A program made the position numbers and the translations under genes. Of a stretch of DNA of 46,616 nt, positions 30,939-40,098 are shown piece after piece (position 1 is the stretch's first letter; every line of letters starts with the position of its first letter). Origin of the DNA: Kiritimatiellia bacterium (GTDB lineage: Bacteria; Verrucomicrobiota; Kiritimatiellia; RFP12; UBA1067); assembly GCA_016284515.1 (NCBI GenBank), contig JAEEOY010000023.1:1-46616 (forward strand), given 5' to 3'. The notes under the pieces are model-generated. The model saw only the letters and a list, made by a program, of their open reading frames with translations, did not search any database and was not told the DNA's origin.

Positions 30939-33053
30939 CTACACCTCGTCTTTCTCGGCGATCGATACGACCACCCTGATTTTCGTGCCCTTTCCGGGGG
31001 CGCTGGTTATCTCCATCCCTCCGTTCAGCTGCTGCGCGCGCTCCTGGATTCCGGCGAGGCCGAAGTGGCCCTGCAGGATGCCGGGCGCGGCGTCGGGGTC
31101 GAATCCGCATCCGTTGTCAGTCACGGAGAAGAGGAGCCTGTCTCCGTCCAGCGCGCCGGCGATCTTGACGCGCGTGGCGCCGCCGTGGCGGATCGCGTTG
31201 ACGGTGAGTTCGCGGACGATTCGCAGGACGGCATGCGCCGTGTTGTCGGAGAGGCGGCGGCGAGGCGCGTCGAAGCGCACGTCCACCCTCTTCGCGCCGA
31301 CGTGCGGGGTGAGGGTTCGCAGGATCGCCGAGTTCATGTCCGTCTCCTCAAGCGCCCGGCTGCGGAGGTCCCAGAGGCAGTCCCTGAGTCCGTCGCGGCA
31401 GGACGCGAGCGTCTTCTCGGCGATGTCGAGGTGGCGCGCGGTCTCCTCGGGCGCGTCCTTCTGCATGCGACGGGCCGCGGCGATCTCCATTGCCGCGCCA
31501 GAGACGATCTGGGCGAGCGAGTCGTGGAGCTCGACGGCAAGGCGCGTGCGCTCCTCGGCCTTCAGCGCGGCCTTCGCTCCCTTGAGCTGTGCATGGAGGA
31601 GTGCGCGTCCCCTGCGCTCGGCGGTCCTGTTGAGCATGATGTTCCAGACGAGTATCACCACCAGCGCGACGGCGAGCGAGCCGACGGCGGTGAAGAGGCG
31701 GCGGACGGTCCACCACGGAGCGCGCGCGACGAGCGTGACGTCGGACGGCTTGCGCACGACGACGGCGCAGTCCTCTACGGACGGGAAGGCGCCCTGCGGA
31801 TGCCAGCTCGCGATTTCGGCGACGCATGTCCCCGTTATGTCGACGACGGATCCGGCCGTGATGCCCGAAAGCGCCTCTGGGACGGAGCTGAAGTCGACGG
31901 TCAGGTCGTATCCGCCGTCTTCTATCGAGATGCGCAGCTCCCCCGGCTTTTCGGACGGCATGCGCGCGACGCGTCCCCTGACGGTGACGGCGCGCCCGTG
32001 GTACTTCGCGTCGATCTGACGGCGTCCGTGTCCGTCGGTGAGCAGCTCCTCTGGAGTCATCCGCATCGGCTCGTCCTGGTCCGGAATGTCTGCCTCGGCG
32101 GGACGCCACATGGCGCGCGAGAGGTTGAGGTGGTAGATGTCAGTCTCGGGGAGTCCTACGGCATCCACGACGTCGCCGTAGGCGGGGAGGGTGGAAGTAT
32201 CGGCGAGGATGACGGTGGAGTACTCCTTCTCCCTCCTCACCACGAGCCTGTCCCCGTGCCATACGGCGACGACGCGTCCGCGCACCTTGCGCCGCCTGGA
32301 GACGCCCGGCACCGGGATGTAGGTGTCGCGCGCGGTGCCGCCCAGCATCGGAACGTCGAAGGGGTCGGCCGGGGCGGGCCTCGTGATGCGAATGTCTGCC
32401 AGCGACACGTGCGAGAGGTTGGCGCTCAGCTTGCGCTTCGTGCTGCCCATCCTGTCGCGGATGCAAAGTCCAGTCACCGAGACGCGGGCGTCGATGTATT
32501 TGACCAGGTCGTGCCATTCCACAGACGGCGCAAGGACAGGGACGTAGGCGACCTCCTGGTCGTCTCCGGCGACGACGAAGAAGATGAACCTGATGTCGGT
32601 GTCGTCGCGGAAGACATCCGCCACCATTCCCTCGAAGCGGACGAGCCGGTCGAGGTTGTCGTCCGAGCGAAGCTCCCCCGGCCAGACGAGCGCGGGCGGC
32701 GGCGGCTCGCCGTGGGAGAGTATCTCCGCCTCCTTCAAGTCGGCGCCGTTGTAGCCGATGTCGTTCATGTGCACGATGCCGCGCGCGCGGATTCTGTCGC
32801 CGGTGTGCAGCATCGCCGCGCCGGCGCCCCTCGTGTCCGCGAGGATCGCGCAGGCGTCGCCGTCTGTGACCGCGACGGATCCGCCGAGATCGTCGTCCAC
32901 CTTCGAGACGACGACTTCGACGTCGAACGTGCCGCTGCTGCGCTCCGTGGCGTATATGGCGCGCTTGAGCGTCGCCACGTCGCGTATGTCGTCCGCCCGA
33001 CAGGCGACCGCAAGCGCCAACACGGCGGCAAGGATAATCCGTTTCGATGTCAT
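30939..33053 (-). CDS. HisKA_3 sensor histidine kinase with OB-fold-like extracytoplasmic domain
   Basis: A 704-residue protein with a signal peptide (MTSKRIILAAVLALAVACRA). About 420 extracytoplasmic residues contain several OB-fold-like strands-and-barrel units (GTFDVEVVVSKV, LVRFEGMVADV, RKVRGRVVAVWHGDRLVV, AVTVRGRVARM). One transmembrane helix spans ~448-473. A coiled linker, the HisKA_3 dimerisation domain with H510 in AVELHDSLAQ and an HATPase domain (NAIRHGG, DNGCGFD, GHFGLAGIQERA) follow. The input signal is unknown. The start at 33053 is set by the signal peptide and by the -10 box seven bases upstream; the open frame further upstream is not likely used. Confidence 0.9.
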   Translation of the reverse strand: MTSKRIILAAVLALAVACRADDIRDVATLKRAIYATERSSGTFDVEVVVSKVDDDLGGSVAVTDGDACAILADTRGAGAAMLHTGDRIRARGIVHMNDIGYNGADLKEAEILSHGEPPPPALVWPGELRSDDNLDRLVRFEGMVADVFRDDTDIRFIFFVVAGDDQEVAYVPVLAPSVEWHDLVKYIDARVSVTGLCIRDRMGSTKRKLSANLSHVSLADIRITRPAPADPFDVPMLGGTARDTYIPVPGVSRRRKVRGRVVAVWHGDRLVVRREKEYSTVILADTSTLPAYGDVVDAVGLPETDIYHLNLSRAMWRPAEADIPDQDEPMRMTPEELLTDGHGRRQIDAKYHGRAVTVRGRVARMPSEKPGELRISIEDGGYDLTVDFSSVPEALSGITAGSVVDITGTCVAEIASWHPQGAFPSVEDCAVVVRKPSDVTLVARAPWWTVRRLFTAVGSLAVALVVILVWNIMLNRTAERRGRALLHAQLKGAKAALKAEERTRLAVELHDSLAQIVSGAAMEIAAARRMQKDAPEETARHLDIAEKTLASCRDGLRDCLWDLRSRALEETDMNSAILRTLTPHVGAKRVDVRFDAPRRRLSDNTAHAVLRIVRELTVNAIRHGGATRVKIAGALDGDRLLFSVTDNGCGFDPDAAPGILQGHFGLAGIQERAQQLNGGMEITSAPGKGTKIRVVVSIAEKDEV

Positions 33054-33060
33054 ACCGTGT

Positions 33061-33069
33061 ATTTTACCA
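33061..33069 (-). promoter_or_regulatory. Extended -10 for the two-component operon
   Basis: On the minus strand TGGTAAAAT ends seven bases before the kinase ATG, predicting a one-base leader. Confidence 0.65.
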
Positions 33070-33163
33070 TATTTCCGACACAGAAAGCGGAATGTCTGTT
33101 GGGCGCGCAAGAGATATCGGAGCCCCCCCCCCGTTCGTGGGGGGTGCGGCTTCTCGCGCCGTG

Positions 33164-33172
33164 TGGTAGAAT
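33164..33172 (+). promoter_or_regulatory. Extended -10 for the large propeller protein
   Basis: TGGTAGAAT. A C-run/G-run hairpin (about 33123-33146, CCCCCC/GGGGGG) lies just upstream, in the divergent spacer between the kinase and this gene. Confidence 0.5.
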
Positions 33173-33211
33173 TGTACCGTAAAGTCAATCTCCAGGGAGA
33201 GGACAGGGAAA

Positions 33212-36200
33212 ATGTACTTACTGACAGCGGTTGCAATGCTCGCGGCGGCGGTTTCGGCCGACCCCGTGGCCGTCGAAAAGCGCGCGGACGGCGTAACGGT
33301 CATGAAGGACCTTTCGCACAAGTGGCGCGGGACGTTCGAGACTCCCGTGATGTGGGAGAACGTCGACCTCACCAACTGCAAGCAGCTCACCGACGGCGTC
33401 GAAAGCGGATTCGAGCCCGCATGGACCGTACTCAATCCGCTCGTCAGGAAGGGCGAGGGCTCGAGCGGCGGCATCCAGTACGGCGTCTCCCCCAAGAGCG
33501 GCGTGCGGCACATGCGCTATGCGTTCAAGGAGAGCGTGGAAGTCGGCACCGTGTTCAGCGCCCACGGCGGAACGAAACCCTCCGTCCTCAAGCCGGACGC
33601 CGCCTTTCCGGGCGATCTCGCCGACGACTCGCAGTGGATCTCGGGCGTGCGCATCCTCGCCGACGGACGCGGCTCGAAGGACGTCGACGAGAAGGAGATT
33701 TCGTTCTGGGCGTTCCCCGTCGGAACGAAGACGCGCGCGCTGAGGCTTTCCGAAAACCTCGACGAGACGTCGGGCGCGTCGTGGCAGGGTGGACGCCGCG
33801 CCTCGATCGACGGCATCTACGTCTTCCCCGAGCGCGTAGAGGACATCGCGCGCATGGCGTCGTTCAAGGCGACGAGCGACGAGCGCGAACTACCCAAGAT
33901 GGTCAACCGCAGCATGATCGGATGGGACCGCTGGAACGGCTTCTCCGACAAACCCGTATCCCCGGAGAATCCGCAGGAGATCGTCGCCACCTGGCCGTCC
34001 CCCGTCGCGTTCCAGGGCGTCGGCTTCAACATGCCCGGATTCACCGACGTGGAGATCTACGTCTGCACCGCTCCCGCGAAGACCGCGCCGAACGACGCCA
34101 AGCCGTCGCAGTGGAAGCTCGTCAAGAAGGTGTCCGGCCTGCGCTGCATGTATCCGCAGTCCTTCACCGCGGCCTGGGTCGACCTCGGCGAGACGGTCGT
34201 CACGCGCGGGCTCAAGCTGAAGATCATCGCGCCGATCGTGACGGCGTACGGACGCAAGGAAGGCGTCGTATACGAGTACTGGGAGCATCCGCACGTCGAG
34301 GGGTCGTCGGACGGCGGGAAGAAGGTGTTCCTCAACGGACTCTTCGTCCTCGCGAAGTCGCTCGACCCCAAGGTCAAGGAGCTCAAGTCCGCCGCGCGCA
34401 AGGCCGAGGCCGCCGCGAAGGCGGAGGCCGTCAAGGGGCTCGTTCCGATCTCGTTTGAAATGCCGTATGACGGATTCGCCACCGTCGTCATTGAGGACGA
34501 CAAGGGCAACCGCGTCAAGAACCTCGTCTCTGACACGCCGTTCAAGAAGGGCAAGAACACGATCTACTGGGACGCGACGGACGACCTCGGACGCGACCAC
34601 GACGCGGCGGAGCACGGACTCTACAACGTCCCCGAAAGCCCAGTCGCTCCCGGGACCTACTTCGCGCGCGGACTCACCCACGCGAAGATCACCCCGGTCT
34701 ACGAGTTCTCCATCTATTCGCCCGGCGATCCGCCTTGGTGCACCGCCGACCACAAGGGCGCCTGGCTCGCCAACCACTCCCAGCCCGTCACCGCCTGCTA
34801 TCTCCCCGCGCGCGGAAAACGCGAGAAGGGAGTCGTCGCGCTCGGCGCGAACATCACCGAGGGACCGGACGGACTCATCTTCGTCAATCCGGACACGGGC
34901 GTCAAGGAGGGCGGCATCAAGTGGATCGGCGGCGCGTGGACCGGCGCCAACTGCCTCGCCGTGGACACGGCGGAGGGACGCTGCGCGCGCCATGACTACT
35001 ACGTCGGCTCCATCTGCTGGGACGGACACGGCGGATATGAGTTCCGCCTCACCGCGCTCAAGGAGGACGGTAACGAGGAGCGCCTCGCGCTCATGCCGCT
35101 CAAGGCGACGGACGAGCACGGCGGAAAGCCGTTCATCACCGGCGGACTCGCCGCGTTCGGCGGCAAGGTCGTCGTCGCGCTTACGCCGCACGACAAGCTC
35201 GTCGTCTACGATATGCCCGCGGAGCCGCCGAAGGAGCTTCTGAAGCCGTCGAAGGAAATTCCGCTGACGGCGCCGGGCGGCGTCGCGTTCGGAAGAGACG
35301 GAACGCTCTTCGCCGTCGGCGGCGGAAAGGTCGTGAAGGTTGATCTCGCAAGCGGGATGTCCACGCCCGTCGTCGCTTCCGGGCTCGAGGACCCTACGGG
35401 ACTCGCCGTCGGCGCGGACGGAACGATCTACGTGACGGACCACGGCTCGTCGCAGCAGGTCAAGGTGTTCTCTGCCGACGGACGCCTCCAGCGCGCCATC
35501 GGCAAGGCGGGAGCGTGCGCCTCCGGAAAGTACGATCCGCTGCACATGAACCATCCGTGCGGTCTCGCGCTCGACGAGAAGGGCAGGCTCTGGGTTGCGG
35601 AGAACGACTTCCTGCCCAAGCGCACCTCGGTGTGGAATCCGAAGACTGGCGCGTTCGAGAGGGCTTTCTACGGTCCGGCGAAGTACGGCGCCGGCGGTAC
35701 GTTCGACACGCGCGACGATTCGCTGTTCTACTACGACGAGGGCAACGGGCTCATGGAGTTCAAGGTCGACTGGAAGAGCGGAGAGTCGAAACTCGCGAGG
35801 GTGCTTCTGCGCGGTGATTCCGACAGCGACGTCCAGCAGTTTGCGACGCCTACAAAGAACTTCGCGCCGCCGCAGCGCACGATCTACCTCCCCGCGACCA
35901 ACGCCCCCAAGGGCGTCGAGACAGTGAAGGGCGAGGACGGGAAGACGTACAGGAAGCTTCTCTCCAACAGCTTCAACTCTGATCCCGTCGGCGGCGCGCC
36001 GGTCGCGGTTCTGTGCGGAATCCGCGACGACAGGCTCGTTCCCGTCGCCGCCGTGGGCCACACGAGCATGAACTCGAGCTACGAGGGCAACTACACACCC
36101 GACCTCACCAACGCCGCGTTCAAGGCGAAGTGGGAGGCGCTCAGGGCTGCGGGACACCGCGATAGGCAGGGCTATCCGTATCCGCCCGCGCTCTTCCTCT

Positions 36201-37762
36201 GGAGCGACCTCGACGAGGACGGGAAGTACTCTCCCGACGAAGTCGAGCTCATCCCTGGAGACGGATGGGGCGTAGCGTTCCAGGACGACGGCTCTATCAC
36301 CTGCAACGTCCTTATGGACCGCCAGTACTGCCCGTACACGCCGACGAACAATCCGGCGGTGATAATCCGTCCGAGCCGCATCACGCCGTCCGGCATGCCC
36401 GTCTACGAGGCGAAGGCGATGAAGACGATTTACATGGGCTCCACGCGCAGTCCGTCCACGGGCGGCAACCAGACGCTCGTCGACGCGGAGGGCAACGCGT
36501 TCTCGACCGTCGGGGTATGCCCGCTGCCGAACTACTCCATCACCGGCGGTTCCAACGGAAAACCGACGTGGTCGTATCCGAACCTCTGGCCGGGACTCCA
36601 CGCGGGCCACACGGCGCCGATTCCCGACACGCCCGGACGCGTCACCGCGGCGACGAGGCTCATGGGCGACTTCATCCGTCCGATCGGCTCCAAGGTGAAG
36701 CCCCTCGTCGGCGTCAACGGAAACCACGGCGACTTCTATCTCTTCACGAGCGACGGACTCTTCGCCGCGACCGTGTTCGAGGATGCGCGAAAGGGCAAGC
36801 GCTGGGACATGCCGTCCGTGAGGCGCGGAATGGACATGACGGGAATCTCTCCGTGCGACGAGCACTTCTGGCCGACGCTCAACCAGACGAAGCGCGGGAC
36901 GTACGTCGTCGCGGGCAAGGACTCCTCCAGCGTGGTGAGGCTCGACGGACTCGACACGCTCAGGCCGATCGCGCGCCAGAAGCTCGTCGTAACCGCGAAG
37001 ACGCTCGACGAGATACAGAAGCGCCGCGACGCCAACGAGGCCGCGCGCAGGCTGCGCGAGGGGACGGGCACGCTCCAGCTCGCGCTCGGCGCCGCGCCGA
37101 AGCTCGACGGAGACCTTTCCGACTGGGACGCGGCGACATTCGTCTCCATCGAGAAGCGCGGCGTCGGCGCGTACTTCAACGCCGACAACAAGCCCTACGA
37201 CATCTCGGGTGCGCTCCGCGCGACGAAGACGGACCTCTACGCCGCGTGGCGCACGGAGGGCGTTAACGCGCTCGCGAAGAACTCGGGCGAGAATCCCGAG
37301 TGCCTCTTCAAGACAGGCGGCGCGCTCGACGTCATGCTGTCCGTCGAGGGATACGGCAACATGCGCATCCTCGCCGCGATGGTCGACGGAAAGCCCAAGG
37401 CGATGCTGTACATGCCGTCCGTTCCCGGAACACCGCAGGACAAGCGCGTCAAGTTCTCCTCACCCGTGTCGTCGATATTCTTCGACAAGGTCGAGGACAT
37501 AACGGACAAGGTCGAGCTTGTCGCAGGGAAGGACCAGAAGGGCTGGGAGGCCAACTACGAGCTGCGCATTCCGCTCTCGCTCCTGAAGCTGAAGCCCCTG
37601 CGCGGAAAGAAGATGAAGGGCGACATCGGCGTGCTGCGCGGACAGAACGGCGCGACCGTCGCTCGCGTCTACTGGTCCAACAAGGCCACGGCGATCGTCT
37701 CCGACGTCCCATCCGAGGCGGCGCTCGCCCCGCAGAACTGGGGCGACATCGAGATGAAGTGA
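33212..37762 (+). CDS. Large secreted beta-propeller (NHL/SMP-30-like) protein with C-terminal CBM9-like domain
   Basis: A 1,516-residue protein with a signal peptide (MYLLTAVAMLAAAVSADP). Residues ~20-400 are an unrecognised beta-rich N-terminal region containing GWDRWNGF. Residues ~420-520 hold a FlgD-like Ig module (YDGFATVVIEDDKGNRVKNL, then NTIYWDATDDLGR). Residues ~680-860 carry NHL-type blades (GGVAFGRDGTLFAVGGGKVVKV, PTGLAVGADGTIYVTDHG, PCGLALDEKGRLWVAEND). Residues ~1290-1510 look like a CBM9/DOMON-type sugar-binding sandwich (PKLDGDLSDWDAATFVSIEKRG). A polysaccharide-binding or -degrading surface role is inferred. Purine-rich sequence precedes ATG. Confidence 0.78.
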   Translation: MYLLTAVAMLAAAVSADPVAVEKRADGVTVMKDLSHKWRGTFETPVMWENVDLTNCKQLTDGVESGFEPAWTVLNPLVRKGEGSSGGIQYGVSPKSGVRHMRYAFKESVEVGTVFSAHGGTKPSVLKPDAAFPGDLADDSQWISGVRILADGRGSKDVDEKEISFWAFPVGTKTRALRLSENLDETSGASWQGGRRASIDGIYVFPERVEDIARMASFKATSDERELPKMVNRSMIGWDRWNGFSDKPVSPENPQEIVATWPSPVAFQGVGFNMPGFTDVEIYVCTAPAKTAPNDAKPSQWKLVKKVSGLRCMYPQSFTAAWVDLGETVVTRGLKLKIIAPIVTAYGRKEGVVYEYWEHPHVEGSSDGGKKVFLNGLFVLAKSLDPKVKELKSAARKAEAAAKAEAVKGLVPISFEMPYDGFATVVIEDDKGNRVKNLVSDTPFKKGKNTIYWDATDDLGRDHDAAEHGLYNVPESPVAPGTYFARGLTHAKITPVYEFSIYSPGDPPWCTADHKGAWLANHSQPVTACYLPARGKREKGVVALGANITEGPDGLIFVNPDTGVKEGGIKWIGGAWTGANCLAVDTAEGRCARHDYYVGSICWDGHGGYEFRLTALKEDGNEERLALMPLKATDEHGGKPFITGGLAAFGGKVVVALTPHDKLVVYDMPAEPPKELLKPSKEIPLTAPGGVAFGRDGTLFAVGGGKVVKVDLASGMSTPVVASGLEDPTGLAVGADGTIYVTDHGSSQQVKVFSADGRLQRAIGKAGACASGKYDPLHMNHPCGLALDEKGRLWVAENDFLPKRTSVWNPKTGAFERAFYGPAKYGAGGTFDTRDDSLFYYDEGNGLMEFKVDWKSGESKLARVLLRGDSDSDVQQFATPTKNFAPPQRTIYLPATNAPKGVETVKGEDGKTYRKLLSNSFNSDPVGGAPVAVLCGIRDDRLVPVAAVGHTSMNSSYEGNYTPDLTNAAFKAKWEALRAAGHRDRQGYPYPPALFLWSDLDEDGKYSPDEVELIPGDGWGVAFQDDGSITCNVLMDRQYCPYTPTNNPAVIIRPSRITPSGMPVYEAKAMKTIYMGSTRSPSTGGNQTLVDAEGNAFSTVGVCPLPNYSITGGSNGKPTWSYPNLWPGLHAGHTAPIPDTPGRVTAATRLMGDFIRPIGSKVKPLVGVNGNHGDFYLFTSDGLFAATVFEDARKGKRWDMPSVRRGMDMTGISPCDEHFWPTLNQTKRGTYVVAGKDSSSVVRLDGLDTLRPIARQKLVVTAKTLDEIQKRRDANEAARRLREGTGTLQLALGAAPKLDGDLSDWDAATFVSIEKRGVGAYFNADNKPYDISGALRATKTDLYAAWRTEGVNALAKNSGENPECLFKTGGALDVMLSVEGYGNMRILAAMVDGKPKAMLYMPSVPGTPQDKRVKFSSPVSSIFFDKVEDITDKVELVAGKDQKGWEANYELRIPLSLLKLKPLRGKKMKGDIGVLRGQNGATVARVYWSNKATAIVSDVPSEAALAPQNWGDIEMK

Positions 37763-37768
37763 CGGCGC

Positions 37769-37799
37769 GGCACACCCCCCTGACCGTGGGGGTGTCGCC
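37769..37799 (+). terminator. GC hairpin after the propeller protein gene
   Basis: ACACCCCC/GGGGGTGT (8 bp) extended by GGC/GCC across a one-base bulge, loop of 8, seven bases after the stop. No T-run follows. Confidence 0.5.
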
Positions 37800-37807
37800 T
37801 GTCCCGA

Positions 37808-37821
37808 TATAATGCTACAAT
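37808..37821 (+). promoter_or_regulatory. Two overlapping -10 boxes
   Basis: TATAAT (37808-37813) and TGCTACAAT (37813-37821) overlap upstream of the 670-residue secreted protein. No good -35 is seen. The same TGCTACAAT form precedes the glycine-rich gene at 40099. Confidence 0.55.
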
Positions 37822-37849
37822 GTAGGCACAAGTTCGGGGAACCCAAAAA

Positions 37850-39862
37850 ATGACTTCGACAATGAAAATCAAGACATTGGCATTCATCGCAGCCGCCGTG
37901 ATGACGGGCGCTCTTTTCGGCGAGACGACGGTCGAAGGAATCGGCGTCACGTCCGACGGATTCATCATCAAGAAGGCCTGCCTTGGCGACTTAGCCAGCG
38001 GCGGGCTCGGACAGTTCCCCGACGGCTGCGCGATCCAGTCGATAGAAGATGTGACCAACGCCGTCGAGAAGGGGTATGTGATTTACGATTTCACCCCGCC
38101 GATCACGACGAAGGTCGTTGCCGGATACAACGCGGCGAAGACGGGCCGGTTCAACTTCGACGGTTTTGATTCCGCAACGTACCAGCTCGATCCCCTTGCG
38201 CCCGCGTGCGGCTATCCCCAGGGAAGGTGGGAGCACTCGAGCGCTCCGTACTACCACGCGACGGGCACGATTGTCGTTCCGGCGGCCGGGAAATGGACCT
38301 TCAACGTCGGTGGCAACGAAGGCTCCATCGTGCGCTTTGAAATCGGCGCTGTCGACTTCAGCGCCGAGCGCAGGTACGAGGGCGGAAGCGAAGACATGAT
38401 CTGCGTCGTCGATTTCCCCGCTGCGGGAGAATACGCGGTCGAGATATGGCAGTACAGTGAGATTGGCGACGCATTTCTCGAGTTTTCCGCCGCGAAGGGC
38501 GAGCACGAGAGCTTTGATGCCTCGGCCTTCAACATCGTCGGCGATGCGCTCACCAGCTATGACGTCACATTCAATGTTGCCGGCGGAAGTTTTGTCAACC
38601 CGCAGACCGTGAAGGCGGGGCGTGCGGTCAAGCAGCCTGACGATCCGTTCCTGGACGGATATGCCTTCATCGGCTGGACGCTTAACGGCGAATCCTACGA
38701 CTTCTCTCAGCCTGTAACTTCCGATATGACCCTTTTAGCGACCTGGACGGACAACGTCTCCCCCGAGATCGTCTCTGTCTCCAGTTCCCCCACAAAACCT
38801 GTGATTGACGGAACGTCTGTCGAGGTCGCACTTAATGTCACAGCATACGACGCCGATAACGACGCGCTCGCCTACGCGTGGTCGCTCGTTGGCGAGGCGC
38901 CCGCGGCATATTCGATAGCCGCCGCCGATTCGCCATCCGCGACCGCCACGATCAACGGACCCGGCACCTTCACGTTCAAGGTCGCCGTGTCCGACGGAAC
39001 CGCCACGGTCGAGGAGGCGATCGAGGTCGTCGTCGGCATCTCGCCCAACGCGACGGCGTTCTCCTACGCGGGGTGCGAATACGCTGGCAGCCCGATCGGC
39101 ACACAGGGTACGACGCAGGATCCCGAGCTCGCCGCTTATCACTGGGGTGGGGCCTATCATGACGGATTCAAGGCCGCGTGGCGCTCAACGGCGGCGGGGA
39201 ACAACAACGAAAACGCGCCTGTTCCCGGACGCAAGGACCTGCTCCTCGACGCGAAGCGTCAGAACGCCTACGGACTCGACGGATACATCTTCCCCGGTAC
39301 CTGCGGCAACGGCGACGACACGAGGTCCGACAACGTGACTTCGGGCGTCGCCTACGAGGGCGGACTTGTCGTAAGCAACGTCACGGACTACATCCGGTCT
39401 GTGGAGTTCGTCGACGTGGGGCTTTCCAACGAGCCCGGCATCTACTGGATCGACGATCCTCGCGAGGAGATATCCGAAGACGTCAAGGACTTCAGGCCCA
39501 GCGCGGTTTCCGTTTCCGGGCTGAGCGCCTCGTCGTACAAGACATTTGCCCGCATTCGCTTCAACGGGCACGTGAGGAACCATCCCGTCGTCAGGATAGG
39601 CCTGCTCTCGGGCTATGGCGATGGATTCAAGCCGGACTTTGCAAGCGTAGGCGGCGTTTCCCATGCCTGGGAGGGCAGCGACGAGGGCTATGGACACCTC
39701 ACCTGGATGTTCTTCGACATCACTAACGCGAAGGCCGGCGATGTCGTCGAATGCGCCATCAGCGGCGCTGGTTTCCTGAACATCCACGGAACATGCCGCA
39801 TCGAGGGCATCGTGATCGACTCCATCGAGAAGAAGAGCGGCTTCGCGATCCGCATCCGCTGA
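37850..39862 (+). CDS. Secreted PA14-like/InlB-repeat/PKD-like protein
   Basis: A 670-residue protein; signal peptide within MKIKTLAFIAAAVMTGALFG. Residues ~75-225 resemble a PA14/fibronectin-like sandwich (HATGTIVVPAAGKWTFNVGG). Residues ~232-300 are one InlB/Flg_new beta-grasp repeat (YDVTFNVAGGSFVNPQTV to GYAFIGWTLNGESYDF). Residues ~302-395 are a PKD/cadherin-like module (AYDADNDALAYAW). The C-terminal ~270 residues are unrecognised and end KKSGFAIRIR. A surface adhesin or carbohydrate binder is likely. ATG 37850 fits GGGGA upstream; ATG 37862 is an alternative. Confidence 0.75.
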   Translation: MTSTMKIKTLAFIAAAVMTGALFGETTVEGIGVTSDGFIIKKACLGDLASGGLGQFPDGCAIQSIEDVTNAVEKGYVIYDFTPPITTKVVAGYNAAKTGRFNFDGFDSATYQLDPLAPACGYPQGRWEHSSAPYYHATGTIVVPAAGKWTFNVGGNEGSIVRFEIGAVDFSAERRYEGGSEDMICVVDFPAAGEYAVEIWQYSEIGDAFLEFSAAKGEHESFDASAFNIVGDALTSYDVTFNVAGGSFVNPQTVKAGRAVKQPDDPFLDGYAFIGWTLNGESYDFSQPVTSDMTLLATWTDNVSPEIVSVSSSPTKPVIDGTSVEVALNVTAYDADNDALAYAWSLVGEAPAAYSIAAADSPSATATINGPGTFTFKVAVSDGTATVEEAIEVVVGISPNATAFSYAGCEYAGSPIGTQGTTQDPELAAYHWGGAYHDGFKAAWRSTAAGNNNENAPVPGRKDLLLDAKRQNAYGLDGYIFPGTCGNGDDTRSDNVTSGVAYEGGLVVSNVTDYIRSVEFVDVGLSNEPGIYWIDDPREEISEDVKDFRPSAVSVSGLSASSYKTFARIRFNGHVRNHPVVRIGLLSGYGDGFKPDFASVGGVSHAWEGSDEGYGHLTWMFFDITNAKAGDVVECAISGAGFLNIHGTCRIEGIVIDSIEKKSGFAIRIR

Positions 39863-39875
39863 CGCGCGACTATAT

Positions 39876-39929
39876 GCTGAATACATGATGTGGCAAGGCC
39901 GCCTCGGCCTTGCTGCGTATGTATTCGGC
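39876..39929 (+). terminator. Two-tier hairpin after the PA14-like gene
   Basis: Outer stem GCTGAATACAT (39876-39886) with ATGTATTCGGC (39919-39929, one G-U pair) surrounds inner stem GCAAGGCCG/CGGCCTTGC (39893-39913, loop CCT). It lacks an adjacent T-run (an eight-T run lies 40 bp on). It could be a terminator or another REP-like palindrome. Confidence 0.5.
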
Positions 39930-39996
39930 GGATGCTACACTTTCCGACTGTGCGTAAAACAGACGAATATTTTTTTTGTAAACAGACGCCGTTTGC

Positions 39997-40025
39997 TTGC
40001 CTTCCCCGCGCAGCTATGCTACAAT
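39997..40025 (+). promoter_or_regulatory. Promoter for the glycine-rich protein gene
   Basis: TTGCCT, a 17-bp spacer, then TACAAT with a TG extension, 73 bp before ATG. Confidence 0.65.
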
Positions 40026-40040
40026 TGCGGCGTGAAGTGA

Positions 40041-40076
40041 GGGAACTTTCATAAACAAGGGAACTTTCATAAACAG
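40041..40076 (+). repeat. Tandem 18-bp repeat in the leader of the glycine-rich gene
   Basis: GGGAACTTTCATAAACAA occurs twice head to tail (the last base differs), between promoter and start codon. Confidence 0.85.
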
Positions 40077-40098
40077 GTAAAAAAACGGGGAACAAAAA

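Noticed and set aside
33123-33146. Terminator at the C-run/G-run hairpin
   Set aside because: It lies between two divergent genes, so no transcript should end there. It may simply be a polymeric tract or an upstream promoter element.
33054-33236. Upstream extension of the histidine kinase frame
   Set aside because: It would remove the signal peptide from the N-terminus and cross the kinase's own -10 box. ATG 33053 is the sensible start.
33890-36865. 991-codon minus-strand frame opposite the propeller protein
   Set aside because: Its Arg/Glu/Val/His-rich composition is typical of the antisense of GC-rich coding DNA. The plus-strand frame has a signal peptide and recognisable domains.
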